A stretch of 64,000 nucleotides of DNA from Sporomusa ovata DSM 2662 (GCF_000445445.1 NZ_ASXP01000002.1:1-64000), one strand, 5' to 3'. Numbered from the stretch's first letter, positions 35,631 to 45,300 are shown. The notes: generated from the letters alone by a model not told the origin. Made by a program: numbers and translations.

Positions 35631-36248
35631 TCACCCGCAGCGTTGTTTTCTTATCACCAGCTTGACACCATTTTCCAAGCGCTCTGATTGACAGTCCAGA
35701 CGGCCACTTTCCCACTCGACCTCCAGCCAAGGCGGGATATGACTGCACAGCACCTCCACCTGATAGTAATTCCCCGTTAATAGCGGCTGCAATACTTGTT
35801 TGGAGGTTAACCCACTACCACTTTTTTGAATATCCTTGAGCGACACCCTGAAACAACCCGGCCCAGTCTCAACAATAGCTGGAGCTGTGGGTTTACTTGT
35901 TTCACTCTCGCGGGCTGCCAACTCTTCCTGCACTAAAATGTATTCTAAAAAGTCTGCCGGACGACCACTAAACTCCCAAATGCTAAACCCATTTTGTTCT
36001 AATTCTTTGTATAACAGACCCACTACTGTCTGCGCGACAAATACCCGGCAGTGACCCAGCCATTGAATTATGTCCGCTAATTGCCGCCGTACTCCAGCCA
36101 TACCGCCGGTGCGGTCAAGTTGAAATGGCAAGGAGTCAGCCAGCCGCCACTTCCCCTGCTGCCGGCGGTAAATAACTATTTCCCCTGGATCTTCCAGAGA
36201 TGCTGTACTGCCTTTGTTCCCAATAAACACCGCTATGTCCCGCGCCAT
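35631..36248 (-). CDS. AnfO-family nitrogenase accessory protein
   Basis: A 205-aa protein matching the AnfO_nitrog family: the start ARDIAVFIGNKGSTASLEDPGEIVIY, LADIIQWLGHCRVFVAQTVVG, and FSIWEFSGRPADFLEYIL. AnfO was named from Fe-only nitrogenase clusters, but related proteins occur in clostridial nif regions with no Anf enzyme. The role is not established. It sits between nifB and nifV(omega), coupled to the latter. ATG preceded by AGGAGGAAA. Confidence 0.8.
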   Translation of the reverse strand: MARDIAVFIGNKGSTASLEDPGEIVIYRRQQGKWRLADSLPFQLDRTGGMAGVRRQLADIIQWLGHCRVFVAQTVVGLLYKELEQNGFSIWEFSGRPADFLEYILVQEELAARESETSKPTAPAIVETGPGCFRVSLKDIQKSGSGLTSKQVLQPLLTGNYYQVEVLCSHIPPWLEVEWESGRLDCQSERLENGVKLVIRKQRCG

Positions 36249-36267
36249 TTTCCTTCCTCCTTCACTT

Positions 36268-37515
36268 TTACACGGCAGCCGCCTTTAGTTCCAGCTGTTC
36301 AACAGCGTAATAAAGCCCGCTCTCCACAGTATAGCAATATTCCACCGACATAATACCATGCTTTAACAAACGTTTTTGGGCCTGATAACCAATCCTCATT
36401 GTCAATACTGCATCACAATCACTCAGGGCCGTCATTATAGCCTCTCGCCGCTTATCTTCGCTATCACACTCCTCATTGCCAGAACAATATTTTTCCAAGC
36501 AGCGCGTTTCCACTAGCTCATACCGGTTATTATTCACCTGATAAATATCAAATTTCTCGGCCTGACCAAAGTGCAAATCAACCAGTTTTCCGGCTTGGCT
36601 AGTAACTGCCACCTTGTAATAATTGGCAAATGGCAAGGGTTTACTCTCAGTTGCTTCAACCAGCGTGGTAGCAGCACAGCTTCTAAACTCATTGTTACGA
36701 TCCTGACTCAAAAGGCCAATGGCATCTGCCCGGCACTGACGGCAATGGGTCATCTGTTTCAGTTCAACATTACAAGCTACCCGCATGGCCGTAACATCGT
36801 GCATATTGGTTTGCGGCAACCCGGAAAATACACTACCCTGCGCGGGAAGGAAGGGCATAATATTGGTCAAACTGGCACCCAATTGCTTAACTTTCTTGAC
36901 CACGGTAGGTATATGCCTGTCATTCACCATGGTAATCATTACAATGTTTACCTTGACAATAACACCATGATCAGCTAAATACCTAATGCCTGCCTGTTGG
37001 TTGTTCAAGAGAATTTCTGCACCTTCTGCGCCGGTATAACGAGTACCTTGGTAGTTGACAGCTCCATAGATCTGGGCGCCAATGACCGGTTCAGTACAGT
37101 TAACAGTCACCGTGACGTGCCGTACACCAAGTTCAACTATTTCCGGGGCGTATTCGGGCAATAACAATCCGTTAGTTGACAAACAAAATAACACATCAGG
37201 GTCTGTATTTTTTATCAGCTCAATGGTCTCACGAGTTTTATTCCAATCAGCCAGGGCATCCCCCGGACCGGCAATTCCAACCACACTCAGATTGGGGATG
37301 GCAGCTTTCACTTTTTCAAATTTTGCATAAGCCTCTGCAGGTGACAACACTTCACTAGTTACTCCAGGGCGGCTTTCATTAACACAATCATACTTACGAC
37401 TACAATAGTTGCAGCTAATATTGCACTGTGGCGCTACCGGCAGATGCATACGGGCATATTGATGTTGGGCTTCACTAGAAAAACAGGGATGTTTATCGGT
37501 AAGCACGCTCGCCAT
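36268..37515 (-). CDS. nifB: Nitrogenase cofactor biosynthesis protein NifB (copy 1)
   Basis: ATG at 37515 with AAAGGAGG 9 nt upstream; 415 aa. Radical SAM domain (residues ~1-290) with HPCFSS near the N-terminus, CNISCNYC cluster motif, GIAGPGDALADW and HCRQCRADAIGLL; C-terminal NifX-like domain (residues ~300-415: YKVAVTSQAGKLVDLHFGQ). It builds NifB-co, the 8Fe-9S-C core of FeMo-co, from [4Fe-4S] units and SAM. It follows nifN. A second copy lies at 45414-46661 and is similar over its whole length. Confidence 0.97.
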   Translation of the reverse strand: MASVLTDKHPCFSSEAQHQYARMHLPVAPQCNISCNYCSRKYDCVNESRPGVTSEVLSPAEAYAKFEKVKAAIPNLSVVGIAGPGDALADWNKTRETIELIKNTDPDVLFCLSTNGLLLPEYAPEIVELGVRHVTVTVNCTEPVIGAQIYGAVNYQGTRYTGAEGAEILLNNQQAGIRYLADHGVIVKVNIVMITMVNDRHIPTVVKKVKQLGASLTNIMPFLPAQGSVFSGLPQTNMHDVTAMRVACNVELKQMTHCRQCRADAIGLLSQDRNNEFRSCAATTLVEATESKPLPFANYYKVAVTSQAGKLVDLHFGQAEKFDIYQVNNNRYELVETRCLEKYCSGNEECDSEDKRREAIMTALSDCDAVLTMRIGYQAQKRLLKHGIMSVEYCYTVESGLYYAVEQLELKAAAV

Positions 37516-37546
37516 AGAGCGGTCACCTCCTTTCTTCAAGTAAGGG

Positions 37547-38872
37547 TTATGATGATTTATAATATTTTTGGTACATATTCTGGCGGTAGTACTGATATTT
37601 TTCGGCTAGCAAGGTGTTGGTAATTCTGTCTAGCAGGTTCATAGAACCGGTATACCCTACTGACAACAGCCTCTGACCACCCACTCGATCATGAATGGGA
37701 AATCCTAAACGCACTAGGGGAATATGATCTCTTTCGGTAAGAAAGCGCCCATCTGAATGGCCAATAGCGATATTAACCGCGCCCGCCCTGGCCTGTTGCT
37801 GAACTAAATCAAAATCAGGGTCTGATAATACAACAGTTTCGGCTGCCATCTCAGTTTTGGGTAAAAGCCGCGACAAGTTGCCGCTTTTATCCCCGGTTAC
37901 TACTACTGGGCGAATACCGTTTTCCAGGCAGAGCTGCGTCACAGCATAGACAAGTTCAGGATCACCAAAAATAGCACTGCGTCCGAAGAAATTATATTTA
38001 TGAGAATCAATCATGGCATCAATAAGCCGTCCCCGCTCGTTCTCAATGTCTGCCGGCCGTTTCCTGCCGCTAATAGTCTCGATCGCACCCATAAATGCAT
38101 CCGTATTTTGAATACCAATCGGCAATGGTACAGAATACAGTGGTACACCAAAGGTATCTTCAAGATACTTTCCGGGTGATACACTACTATCTAAGGTAGC
38201 ACCCATTTCAATGGTTGCCGGCGCACCACCCATACGGTAAAGGTCTGCAATCGGCGTGCCGCCTGCAGGTAATTTACTATAGTTAGCAAGGTATGGCCGG
38301 TCAAGAGTGTCCTCTATATCAGGACACAACATATATTCCAAATCCATGGCAGTAAGCAAACGCTTTAGTTCACGAATATCGGCCGGACTAATGCTGGGTA
38401 TAATGATATTTACTTTGTTATGGCGTTCGGTGGCAGTTGCCATCGTCTCAACCAAACGCCGGACAGTCAGCCAATAACCCTCACTATGATTGCCGCCATA
38501 ACCGGGAGTGTTGGCTGTAACAATCGGCATAACAAGCTTACGTTCCCGCCGATAGTCAGCTACTATCCTGGCTATGTCTTCCCCAATGGTTTCAGCCAGA
38601 CAGGTAGTAACCACACCAATTAATTCTGGCTGATAAACTTTATTAATATTATCAAGGGCCTGGCGCAAATTAGCCTCACCGCCATATACTGTCCCTTTTT
38701 CATTAAGCGAAGAGGAACCAACATCAATTGGCTCATTAAAATGTTCAGCAATATGTCGCCGCATATAGGTGCTGCACCCTTGCGAGCCATGAACAATTAC
38801 CATTGATCGTTCGATACCTTTAAGCGCCAATATTCCACCCATCGGCATGCACATGTGACAGGGGTTTTCCAT
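37547..38872 (-). CDS. nifN: FeMo-cofactor scaffold subunit NifN
   Basis: ATG at 38872 (GGAGGTGTCTGAT upstream), overlapping nothing but one nt from the nifE stop; 441 aa. NifK-like: ENPCHMCMPMGG and HGSQGCSTYMRRHI at the N-terminus, TTCLAETIGEDI, and GFPIHDRVGGQRLLSVGYTG near the C-terminus. With NifE it forms the tetramer on which NifB-co matures to FeMo-co. Unlike C. pasteurianum it is not fused to NifB. Confidence 0.93.
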   Translation of the reverse strand: MENPCHMCMPMGGILALKGIERSMVIVHGSQGCSTYMRRHIAEHFNEPIDVGSSSLNEKGTVYGGEANLRQALDNINKVYQPELIGVVTTCLAETIGEDIARIVADYRRERKLVMPIVTANTPGYGGNHSEGYWLTVRRLVETMATATERHNKVNIIIPSISPADIRELKRLLTAMDLEYMLCPDIEDTLDRPYLANYSKLPAGGTPIADLYRMGGAPATIEMGATLDSSVSPGKYLEDTFGVPLYSVPLPIGIQNTDAFMGAIETISGRKRPADIENERGRLIDAMIDSHKYNFFGRSAIFGDPELVYAVTQLCLENGIRPVVVTGDKSGNLSRLLPKTEMAAETVVLSDPDFDLVQQQARAGAVNIAIGHSDGRFLTERDHIPLVRLGFPIHDRVGGQRLLSVGYTGSMNLLDRITNTLLAEKYQYYRQNMYQKYYKSS

Positions 38873-38873
38873 A

Positions 38874-40226
38874 TCAGACACCTCCTTGACGAACGGTATA
38901 TTGCCATACTGGTGAGCACACGGTAGAATACACTTCCTGCGCAAAGTTAACGGCGCCAACAAAACCGCTTAAAGGATGTTTGCGGTTGTGATTGTGGTCA
39001 ATGAACGCGAGTCCCAGCTTATAGGCCAGCGGTCGTTCCTTGACACCACCTACCAACAGATGCGCTCCTTGGCCAGTCATAAAACGTTCCAGTTCTGCCG
39101 GATTGGCATCATCTAAAATAACAGTACCATCACTGACAAGTTCATTAATGGTATCATATTCCTCCGGGCGCCCGGTCTGCGTACCTACCATTACCACCTC
39201 AATGCCAATTTCCCGAAACTGCTTAATTAACGAAATGGCCTTAAACCCACCGCCAACATAGACGGCTGCTTTTTTACCTGCCAGTTTTTCTCTGTAACCT
39301 TTAATAATGGGTGCCACCCTGTCAGTTTCCTGACGAATGAGTACTTCCGCCTTAGCCCTGAGTTCACCGCCGCCCATAGCCTCAGCAATATTGCGCAACG
39401 ATTGTGCGGTATCTTCAAGCCCCAGGAAAGACACCTGCTGGTACGGAATACCATATAGTTCCTGCAGCTTGCCTGCCAAATAATACATTGAACCGGCACA
39501 CTGAACAATATTGAGTGCAGCCTTAGCTGCTCCCTTAATGGTGGCACTGGTCGAATCACCGGTAAATACAGTGTTGACCTTTACCCCCATCTGCTGGAGA
39601 TAGTCTTTAATAATCCAGGCTTCACCTGCCAGATTAAATTCTCCCAGGTAATTGATGGTTCTACTGGCGGCTTCGCGCCGGTCAACCGGATCGATGAGCT
39701 TTAATAGCGCCTCACAGGCAGCCCGGTAACCAGCTGATTTGTTGCCAATAAAACCACTGGATTCCACTGGAATAACCTCAATACCATGACGGCTGGCCGC
39801 CGCTTTGCACACAGCCGTCAAATCATCACCGATTACCCCGACGATACAAGTCGAATACACAAATACCAGCTTGGCTTGGTATTTTGCCACAAGTTCATCA
39901 ATCATCCGGGCCAGCTTCTTTTCACCGCCAAAAATAATGTCTTTTTCCCTCAAATCAGTAGTAAAACTGTTACGGTAAAGTTCGGAGCCGCTGGACAAAC
40001 TGCCGCGAATATCCCAGGTGTAGTTGGCACAACCAACCGGGCCATGCACCAGATGGATTGCATCAGTAACCGGATTTAAAACTACTCTGGCCCCGCAGTA
40101 CACACAGGCCCGTTGACTGACACAGCCGGCAATACTGTCAGCATCGCACTTTATCGTGTTTTTTCTTCGTCCTTTGGTAGCTATAAATTGTTCCCGTTCC
40201 GAAATAGCCGCAGTCGCCTCGCTCAT
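38874..40226 (-). CDS. nifE: FeMo-cofactor scaffold subunit NifE
   Basis: A 450-aa NifD-like protein: CVSQRACVYCGARVVLNP, HLVHGPVGCANYTWDIRG, FVYSTCIVGVIGDDL, and NIVQCAGSMYYLA with the cofactor-region Cys. ATG preceded by AGGAGGTGAAGAT. Partner of NifN. Between nifK and nifN in the operon. Confidence 0.95.
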   Translation of the reverse strand: MSEATAAISEREQFIATKGRRKNTIKCDADSIAGCVSQRACVYCGARVVLNPVTDAIHLVHGPVGCANYTWDIRGSLSSGSELYRNSFTTDLREKDIIFGGEKKLARMIDELVAKYQAKLVFVYSTCIVGVIGDDLTAVCKAAASRHGIEVIPVESSGFIGNKSAGYRAACEALLKLIDPVDRREAASRTINYLGEFNLAGEAWIIKDYLQQMGVKVNTVFTGDSTSATIKGAAKAALNIVQCAGSMYYLAGKLQELYGIPYQQVSFLGLEDTAQSLRNIAEAMGGGELRAKAEVLIRQETDRVAPIIKGYREKLAGKKAAVYVGGGFKAISLIKQFREIGIEVVMVGTQTGRPEEYDTINELVSDGTVILDDANPAELERFMTGQGAHLLVGGVKERPLAYKLGLAFIDHNHNRKHPLSGFVGAVNFAQEVYSTVCSPVWQYTVRQGGV

Positions 40227-40245
40227 ATCTTCACCTCCTGGTTAA

Positions 40246-41634
40246 CTACATAACCAACTCAAAATCTTCATCAGCAGCATCCCTGTCTGCCCGGTCTAAT
40301 AGCGCATTGCTGATACTCTCGATCAGTCGCATAGCGCCGCGATAGCCAACAATCGGCAAATAGGAATGGACACTGCGATCCAATACGGGGAAACCAACTC
40401 GTACCAGCGGGATATCTTCCGCACGAGCTATAAATTTACCGTAGGTATTACCCATAATCAAATCAACGGGTTCATTCTTGAGCCACTGATGGAAAGTAAA
40501 TAGATCGCCACCTGACTTGATATTAGCTGTCACACCCGCGGCTGCCAGCATAGCCTGAATCTCTTCTTCAAAACTTCCGGTAACTGATCCCTTGGCCCCG
40601 CCCGGTGTACCTGTTAAGATATGGACCGGTTTCATTCCCAGACTCAAGACAAGTTCTGTCAAACCGGTTACAATATCCGGATCACCAAAGATACCTACCT
40701 GTTTGCCATGGAAGTGAAAGTGAGTGTCAGTCATAATGTCTACCAATTGACCACGTTCTTCTTCCAGCTCGTAGGGTACTTCTTGTGCAAACGCCCGGCG
40801 CAAGGCTACAAGCAAAGCATCGGTAGCCTTAATTCCAATCGGTGTTTTCAAGGTAGTTGCCGGCACCTGGCATTTTTGGGCCAATAACTCGGCTGCATCA
40901 CCTGAGGCAAAACGTCCGAGAGCCAATGTCAGTTTAGAATTTCCGCTGTCTTTGATCTGCGCCACAGTAGCACCCCCCTGTGGAAACATGGTGAACTTTC
41001 CTGTCATGGGCGCATCCAACACACCAGAGGTATCAGGGAACAGGATTGACTTAATTCCCATGACCTTAACAATACGTTTAATCTCCCGCATATCACCGGG
41101 ATTAACGAAACCGGGTATGATATTGACCTGCTCTCTTTTTACCGGCAAAGTAGCTTCTGCCAGATAACTGACCATCCCCTTGGTCATGTTGGAAAAGCCG
41201 GTAATGTGTGAGCCTACATAACTCGGCGTATTGGCGTGAATAATGATCTTGCCTTCAGGAACCTCGGTTGATTTAATAATATTGGGAATATCATCACCGA
41301 TGGTCTCAGTCAGGCAGGTAGTGTGCACTGCCATAACCTCCGGATTATAAATAGCAAATACATTTTTTATGGCGGTTTTTAGGTTGGCACCACCGCCAAA
41401 CACCGAGGCTCCTTCGGTAAAGCTCGAAGTAGAAGCCATGGCCGGCTCCCGGAAATGCCGGGATAAGTGCATACGATGATAAGAGCAGCAGCCTTGTGAA
41501 CCGTGACTATGCGGCAAACAACCATGAATCCCCAGGGCAGCGTACATAGCCCCAAGAGGCTGGCAGGTTTTAGCCGGGTTAATCATACCGCCACTATTAC
41601 GTTCTTTATGTTCTTTAGGTGTACAATCCAGCAT
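40246..41634 (-). CDS. nifK: Nitrogenase MoFe protein beta subunit
   Basis: A 462-aa protein of the short clostridial type, without the long N-terminal extension of proteobacterial NifK. P-cluster ligands are in CQPLGAMYAALGIHGC and HGSQGCCSYHRMHL; TTCLTETIGDDI and GFPVLDRSVHSYLPIVGYRG are also typical. With NifD it forms the heterotetramer that reduces N2. It starts one nt from the nifD stop with a GGAG site 9 nt upstream. Confidence 0.97.
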   Translation of the reverse strand: MLDCTPKEHKERNSGGMINPAKTCQPLGAMYAALGIHGCLPHSHGSQGCCSYHRMHLSRHFREPAMASTSSFTEGASVFGGGANLKTAIKNVFAIYNPEVMAVHTTCLTETIGDDIPNIIKSTEVPEGKIIIHANTPSYVGSHITGFSNMTKGMVSYLAEATLPVKREQVNIIPGFVNPGDMREIKRIVKVMGIKSILFPDTSGVLDAPMTGKFTMFPQGGATVAQIKDSGNSKLTLALGRFASGDAAELLAQKCQVPATTLKTPIGIKATDALLVALRRAFAQEVPYELEEERGQLVDIMTDTHFHFHGKQVGIFGDPDIVTGLTELVLSLGMKPVHILTGTPGGAKGSVTGSFEEEIQAMLAAAGVTANIKSGGDLFTFHQWLKNEPVDLIMGNTYGKFIARAEDIPLVRVGFPVLDRSVHSYLPIVGYRGAMRLIESISNALLDRADRDAADEDFELVM

Positions 41635-41635
41635 A

Positions 41636-43249
41636 TCAGGCCACTCCTTCCTCAGTTACAGTACCAGTTAACAGCGGTTCATCCTGCCAGGGCGGAACTA
41701 TATAGTTCCAGCTAGGAGAAGCAAATCCCATACTCACATCTCGCGCAAAATTAACTGCGCCGTTAAAACCGGCATAGGGACCACTGTAATCATACGAATG
41801 GAGCTGCTTGGCCGGGATACCCATTTTCTGAATTACATATTTATCCTTGATACCGGAGGCAAAGATGTCCGGTTTGAGAAGCTTGATAAACTCCTCTGTT
41901 TCAAAGTGATTGAGATCATCAACAATGATACTGCCGTCCTTCATCGTCACAGCCATACCTGCATAGTCACTTAACGGAATTTTCTGCTTAAGTTCTTCCA
42001 TTTTTTCTGGCGATACTTTCAGGCGAAAACGCTGTTCATCCGCACTCACATGCAGCTCGGGAATATTCTTAGTATCAGCATCGGTTTTGATGGTAGGAAT
42101 GACCTGTCGACCTTCGTAATCATCCCGGTGGGCAAATTCATAGCCTGCTAATACTGTTTCAATCCCTATCTCGGCAAAAAGCCCCTGGTAATGATGACCA
42201 CGCGAGCCGCCAACAAAGCAGAATGCCGTCTTGCCATCACAAATCTTCTTGTACTGCTCAATGAGTGGTTCGATTCGCGCCACTTCACGGGCGATTACTT
42301 CTTCCGTTTTAGCAATGAGCGCTTCATCGCCAAAGTACAACGCCATGTTTCTGAGAGATTCACACATGCCTTGAATGCCAATGAAATTGACTTTGAGCCA
42401 AGGTGTACCATACTTCGTCTCTAACATATCTGCGATATAATTAATTGAGCGATGGCATTGAACCAGATTGAGTTCTGCTGTGTGGGCATTCTTTAGTTCT
42501 TCATATGAGCCATCACCAGTCATGACCGATACAACAGTATAACCGATCTCCTTCAAAACTCGCTCAACTTCCCAACTATCGCCGCCAATGTTGTATTCGC
42601 CGAGAATATTGATAGGATATTTACCAGCAGCCTTCTCGGCTTCGCCTGCTCCAATAACCCGCTCCATCAAGATGTTATTGGCAATATGGTGACCAGCCGA
42701 CTGGCTGACGCCTTTATAGCCTTCACAACTAAAGGCAAGAACAGGAACCCCATGGCGGGATTCAGCTGCCCGGGCGACAGCACTAATATCATCACCAATC
42801 AGTCCAACCGGGCAGGTAGCCGAAACCGTAATACAATTGGGATGAAAGATATCTACCACTTCATCAATAACCTTGGCAAGTTTTTTCTCACCGCCAAACA
42901 CAATGTCACTTTCCTGCATATCAGTTGATACACAATAATTAAGGAAATTCTGAGTGGGATCATCCGATTTAGCTTTGTTGCGGCGAGTACTCCAGGAATA
43001 GTAGCCACAACCAATGGGGCCATGAGTAATATGAACCATATCTTTAAGCGGGCCGAGCACAACGCCTTTACAACCGGCGTAGGCACAGCCGCGGTTGGTA
43101 ATAATACCTGGAATCGTTCGGGTATTGGCTTCAATTACCTGCGCACTTTCTGCTCCATCTTTAATAAAGATGTGTTTTGTACGATTTTTTTGGACTTTAG
43201 ATGGATATTGATCAAGTATCTCTTGTAACTCCTTTTCAGTAACAGCCAT
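41636..43249 (-). CDS. nifD: Nitrogenase MoFe protein alpha subunit
   Basis: ATG at 43249 follows GGGGG at 8-nt spacing; 537 aa. P-cluster Cys residues are in GCAYAGCKG, HGPIGCGYYSW and ATCPVGLIGDD; FeMo-co ligands are Cys in VQCHRSINYIA and His in QLHSYDYSGPY. Residues ~380-430 are an extra segment (TIKTDADTKNIPELHVSADE and onwards) absent from proteobacterial NifD and present in the C. pasteurianum type, which marks a group III enzyme. Confidence 0.97.
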   Translation of the reverse strand: MAVTEKELQEILDQYPSKVQKNRTKHIFIKDGAESAQVIEANTRTIPGIITNRGCAYAGCKGVVLGPLKDMVHITHGPIGCGYYSWSTRRNKAKSDDPTQNFLNYCVSTDMQESDIVFGGEKKLAKVIDEVVDIFHPNCITVSATCPVGLIGDDISAVARAAESRHGVPVLAFSCEGYKGVSQSAGHHIANNILMERVIGAGEAEKAAGKYPINILGEYNIGGDSWEVERVLKEIGYTVVSVMTGDGSYEELKNAHTAELNLVQCHRSINYIADMLETKYGTPWLKVNFIGIQGMCESLRNMALYFGDEALIAKTEEVIAREVARIEPLIEQYKKICDGKTAFCFVGGSRGHHYQGLFAEIGIETVLAGYEFAHRDDYEGRQVIPTIKTDADTKNIPELHVSADEQRFRLKVSPEKMEELKQKIPLSDYAGMAVTMKDGSIIVDDLNHFETEEFIKLLKPDIFASGIKDKYVIQKMGIPAKQLHSYDYSGPYAGFNGAVNFARDVSMGFASPSWNYIVPPWQDEPLLTGTVTEEGVA

Positions 43250-43284
43250 GCTGCTTTCCCCCTTTGCTTCCTTATTAACCAAGC

Positions 43285-43692
43285 TTATACTGCGTCTTCG
43301 CCGGCTTCACCGGTACGAACCCTGATAGCATCCAGCATGGGCATAACAATGATCTTTCCGTCCCCCACCTTATTTTCGGTACGGTTTGCCGACATAATAG
43401 CCTCCACAATCCTGGGTACATCTTCATCGTGGGCTAAAATCGTAAATAATCGCCGTGGGAACAACCGGTGTCCATCGAGAAAACCATCAATCAACATTTC
43501 CGCATCTGCCTCGTCAGCACCAGCCATGCTCATCATTTTGTCTTTCCGTTCGGCTACAACGGCTGGATCATCAATTAGTTTTCCCCGCCCCATGACCTTG
43601 AAGGCTGTGAATCCGGCTACCCCGGCTTCTACCAATGCTTTCTTGGTAGCACTTGTTTTATTCATGCGCACGATGGCTAGAATCTCTTGCAT
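43285..43692 (-). CDS. nifI2: PII-like nitrogenase regulator NifI2
   Basis: A 135-aa PII family member specific to nif operons: EILAIVRMNKTSATKKALVEAG, MGRGKLI, and a C-terminal VGDGKIIVMPML. NifI1 and NifI2 together inhibit the MoFe protein when ammonium is plentiful and release it on 2-oxoglutarate binding, as shown in methanogens. RBS AAAGGAGG. Confidence 0.94.
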   Translation of the reverse strand: MQEILAIVRMNKTSATKKALVEAGVAGFTAFKVMGRGKLIDDPAVVAERKDKMMSMAGADEADAEMLIDGFLDGHRLFPRRLFTILAHDEDVPRIVEAIMSANRTENKVGDGKIIVMPMLDAIRVRTGEAGEDAV

Positions 43693-43705
43693 GGTACAGC
43701 CTCCT

Positions 43706-44032
43706 TTACAGTTCTTTCATACCGCTTGACACGGTGTATACCTCGGAAACAGGCGTTATGAATATTTTGCCGTCGCCATAGGCACCTTTTTCTCCCGTTT
43801 TGGCCGCTTCCATTATTACCTTAATAATTTCCTGCTTATATTCGGCCCGCACTGCCATTAAGAGCAGCGTTTTGGGAATTTCATCATAAACGACCCCACC
43901 AATTTTAATGCCTTTTTGTTTACCGCGGCCCACAACGTCAACGACAGTAACAGCGTTAAATCCGGCTTGTGACAATTCGGCCAGCACTTCATCTTTTTTA
44001 TCTGGTCTAATAATGGCTCTGATTAATATCAC
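43706..44032 (-). CDS. nifI1: PII-like nitrogenase regulator NifI1
   Basis: GTG at 44032 is preferred because AAGGAG lies 8 nt upstream; a GTG three codons earlier abuts that site. The 108-aa product starts MILIRAIIRPDKKDEVLAEL, has the T-loop VVGRGKQKGIKIGG and ends GDGKIFITPVSEVYTV. Works with NifI2. Position between nifH and nifD is the usual one in anaerobes. Confidence 0.93.
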   Translation of the reverse strand: MILIRAIIRPDKKDEVLAELSQAGFNAVTVVDVVGRGKQKGIKIGGVVYDEIPKTLLLMAVRAEYKQEIIKVIMEAAKTGEKGAYGDGKIFITPVSEVYTVSSGMKEL

Positions 44033-44065
44033 AACATTCACTCCTTCATTTTTCGTCGTTTAAGC

Positions 44066-44893
44066 TTAGGCAATGGCGTCAAGGAAGCCATGTTGCATCA
44101 TGAGTTCTTCCAAACGGTCTTGCGTCATAGGCTTAGGAATAACAAACATTTTATTGTCGTCAATGGCTTTTGCCAAAGCACGGTATTCATTGGCCTGATT
44201 CGCTTCAGGATCAAAATCAATAACCGTCTTTTTGTGAATTTCAGCACGTTGAACCAGGTTATCCCTTGGTACGAAATAGATGAGCTGAGAACCAAGTTCT
44301 TCAGCGAATGCTTTCAAAAGCGGCAATTCATTATCTACCTTCCGGCTGTTACAAATGATACCGCCCAACCGAACCTTGCCTGTTGCTGCGTATTTTTGAA
44401 TACCTTTGGCAATGTTGTTGGCCGCATATAAAGCCATTAGTTCTCCCGAAGCTACAATATAGATTTCCTCGGCTTTGCCTTCCCTAATTGGCATCGCAAA
44501 ACCACCACAAACAACGTCGCCAAGTACATCATAGAACACATATTCAAGTTCAGGTGTATAGGCTCCCAGCGATTCCAACATATTAATTGAGGTAATTATG
44601 CCACGGCCAGCGCAGCCTACCCCTGGTTCCGGACCACCGGATTCAACACAACGGGTATTTTTAAAACCTTCTTTTAAAATAGCATCAAGTTCAATATCAT
44701 CACCTTCATCACGCAGTGTATCCAGCACTGTCTTCTGACAAAGTCCATTTAAGAGTAACCGCGTAGAGTCGGCCTTAGGATCACAGCCAACTACCATAAT
44801 ATTTTTTCCAGCTTCAGCTAACGCCGCAACTGTGTTTTGCGTTGTAGTCGATTTACCGATACCGCCTTTACCATAAATAGCAACCTGTCTCAT
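44066..44893 (-). CDS. nifH: Nitrogenase iron protein
   Basis: A 275-aa dinitrogenase reductase. P-loop GKGGIGKSTTTQN, switch GCDPKADSTRLLL, [4Fe-4S] ligands in VGCAGRGI and DVVCGGFAMPI; the Arg after CAG is the usual ADP-ribosylation position. It delivers electrons to NifDK with ATP hydrolysis and serves in FeMo-co maturation. RBS GAGGAGGAAG. First structural gene of the operon, preceded by a ~400-nt leader. Confidence 0.98.
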   Translation of the reverse strand: MRQVAIYGKGGIGKSTTTQNTVAALAEAGKNIMVVGCDPKADSTRLLLNGLCQKTVLDTLRDEGDDIELDAILKEGFKNTRCVESGGPEPGVGCAGRGIITSINMLESLGAYTPELEYVFYDVLGDVVCGGFAMPIREGKAEEIYIVASGELMALYAANNIAKGIQKYAATGKVRLGGIICNSRKVDNELPLLKAFAEELGSQLIYFVPRDNLVQRAEIHKKTVIDFDPEANQANEYRALAKAIDDNKMFVIPKPMTQDRLEELMMQHGFLDAIA

Positions 44894-45033
44894 TGTTAAC
44901 TTCCTCCTCTTTTTTATAACGATAATTCTGGCATGGCGGGTTTATCTGTTGAAAAAAGTTAGCGTGTAGAATATAATAGTATTAGGCATAATCAATAAAC
45001 CCTTGCTGCCCGCTTGGGATTGCGATTTGCTGT

Positions 45034-45074
45034 GGCTTCACGCGTATTGGTAGTACTCGTGAGGCCTTTTATTT
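45034..45074 (+). terminator. Plus-strand intrinsic terminator-like hairpin inside the nifH leader region
   Basis: GGCTTCACG pairs with CGTGAGGCC (one G-T) and is followed on the plus strand by TTTTATTT. No plus-strand gene precedes it. Read on the minus strand it is an additional leader hairpin without a T-tract. Confidence 0.45.
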
Positions 45075-45145
45075 GTTTGGAAGATAATCACCCCCCTTCC
45101 TTATCCTGCTTTTTAAAAAGTTACCTTTTGGTTGATAACAAGACA

Positions 45146-45178
45146 AGGCTTACCACAATCAATAACTGTGGTAAGCCT
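45146..45178 (-). promoter_or_regulatory. nifH leader hairpin 2
   Basis: A perfect 12-bp stem AGGCTTACCACA/TGTGGTAAGCCT with a 9-nt loop. A related but degenerate hairpin occurs at the same place in the second nifB leader (46729-46760), where TTTT follows. Confidence 0.6.
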
Positions 45179-45227
45179 CATTGCTTGTTAAAACTATTAA
45201 ACTATCTGCAGAAATATACACTGCCAT

Positions 45228-45272
45228 AAAAACATAAAAAGCTATAAGTAGAATCTCTACTTTATAGCTTCA
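45228..45272 (-). promoter_or_regulatory. nifH leader hairpin 1, terminator-like attenuator
   Basis: Minus-strand stem AAGCTATAAAGTAGA/TCTACTTATAGCTT is followed by TTTTTATGTTTTT. It lies 30-70 nt downstream of the predicted transcription start, well before nifH, so it should end most transcripts unless relieved. The sequence GCGATGAAGCTAT leading into it is identical in the second nifB leader. Confidence 0.65.
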
Positions 45273-45300
45273 TCGCTGAAAACAAATTTCTATTAAACAC

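Noticed and set aside
37547..38962. Longer NifN start (30 extra residues)
   Set aside because: The extension lies within the nifE coding end and has no ribosome binding site; ATG at 38872 has GGAGG at proper spacing and begins with the conserved ENPCHMC segment.
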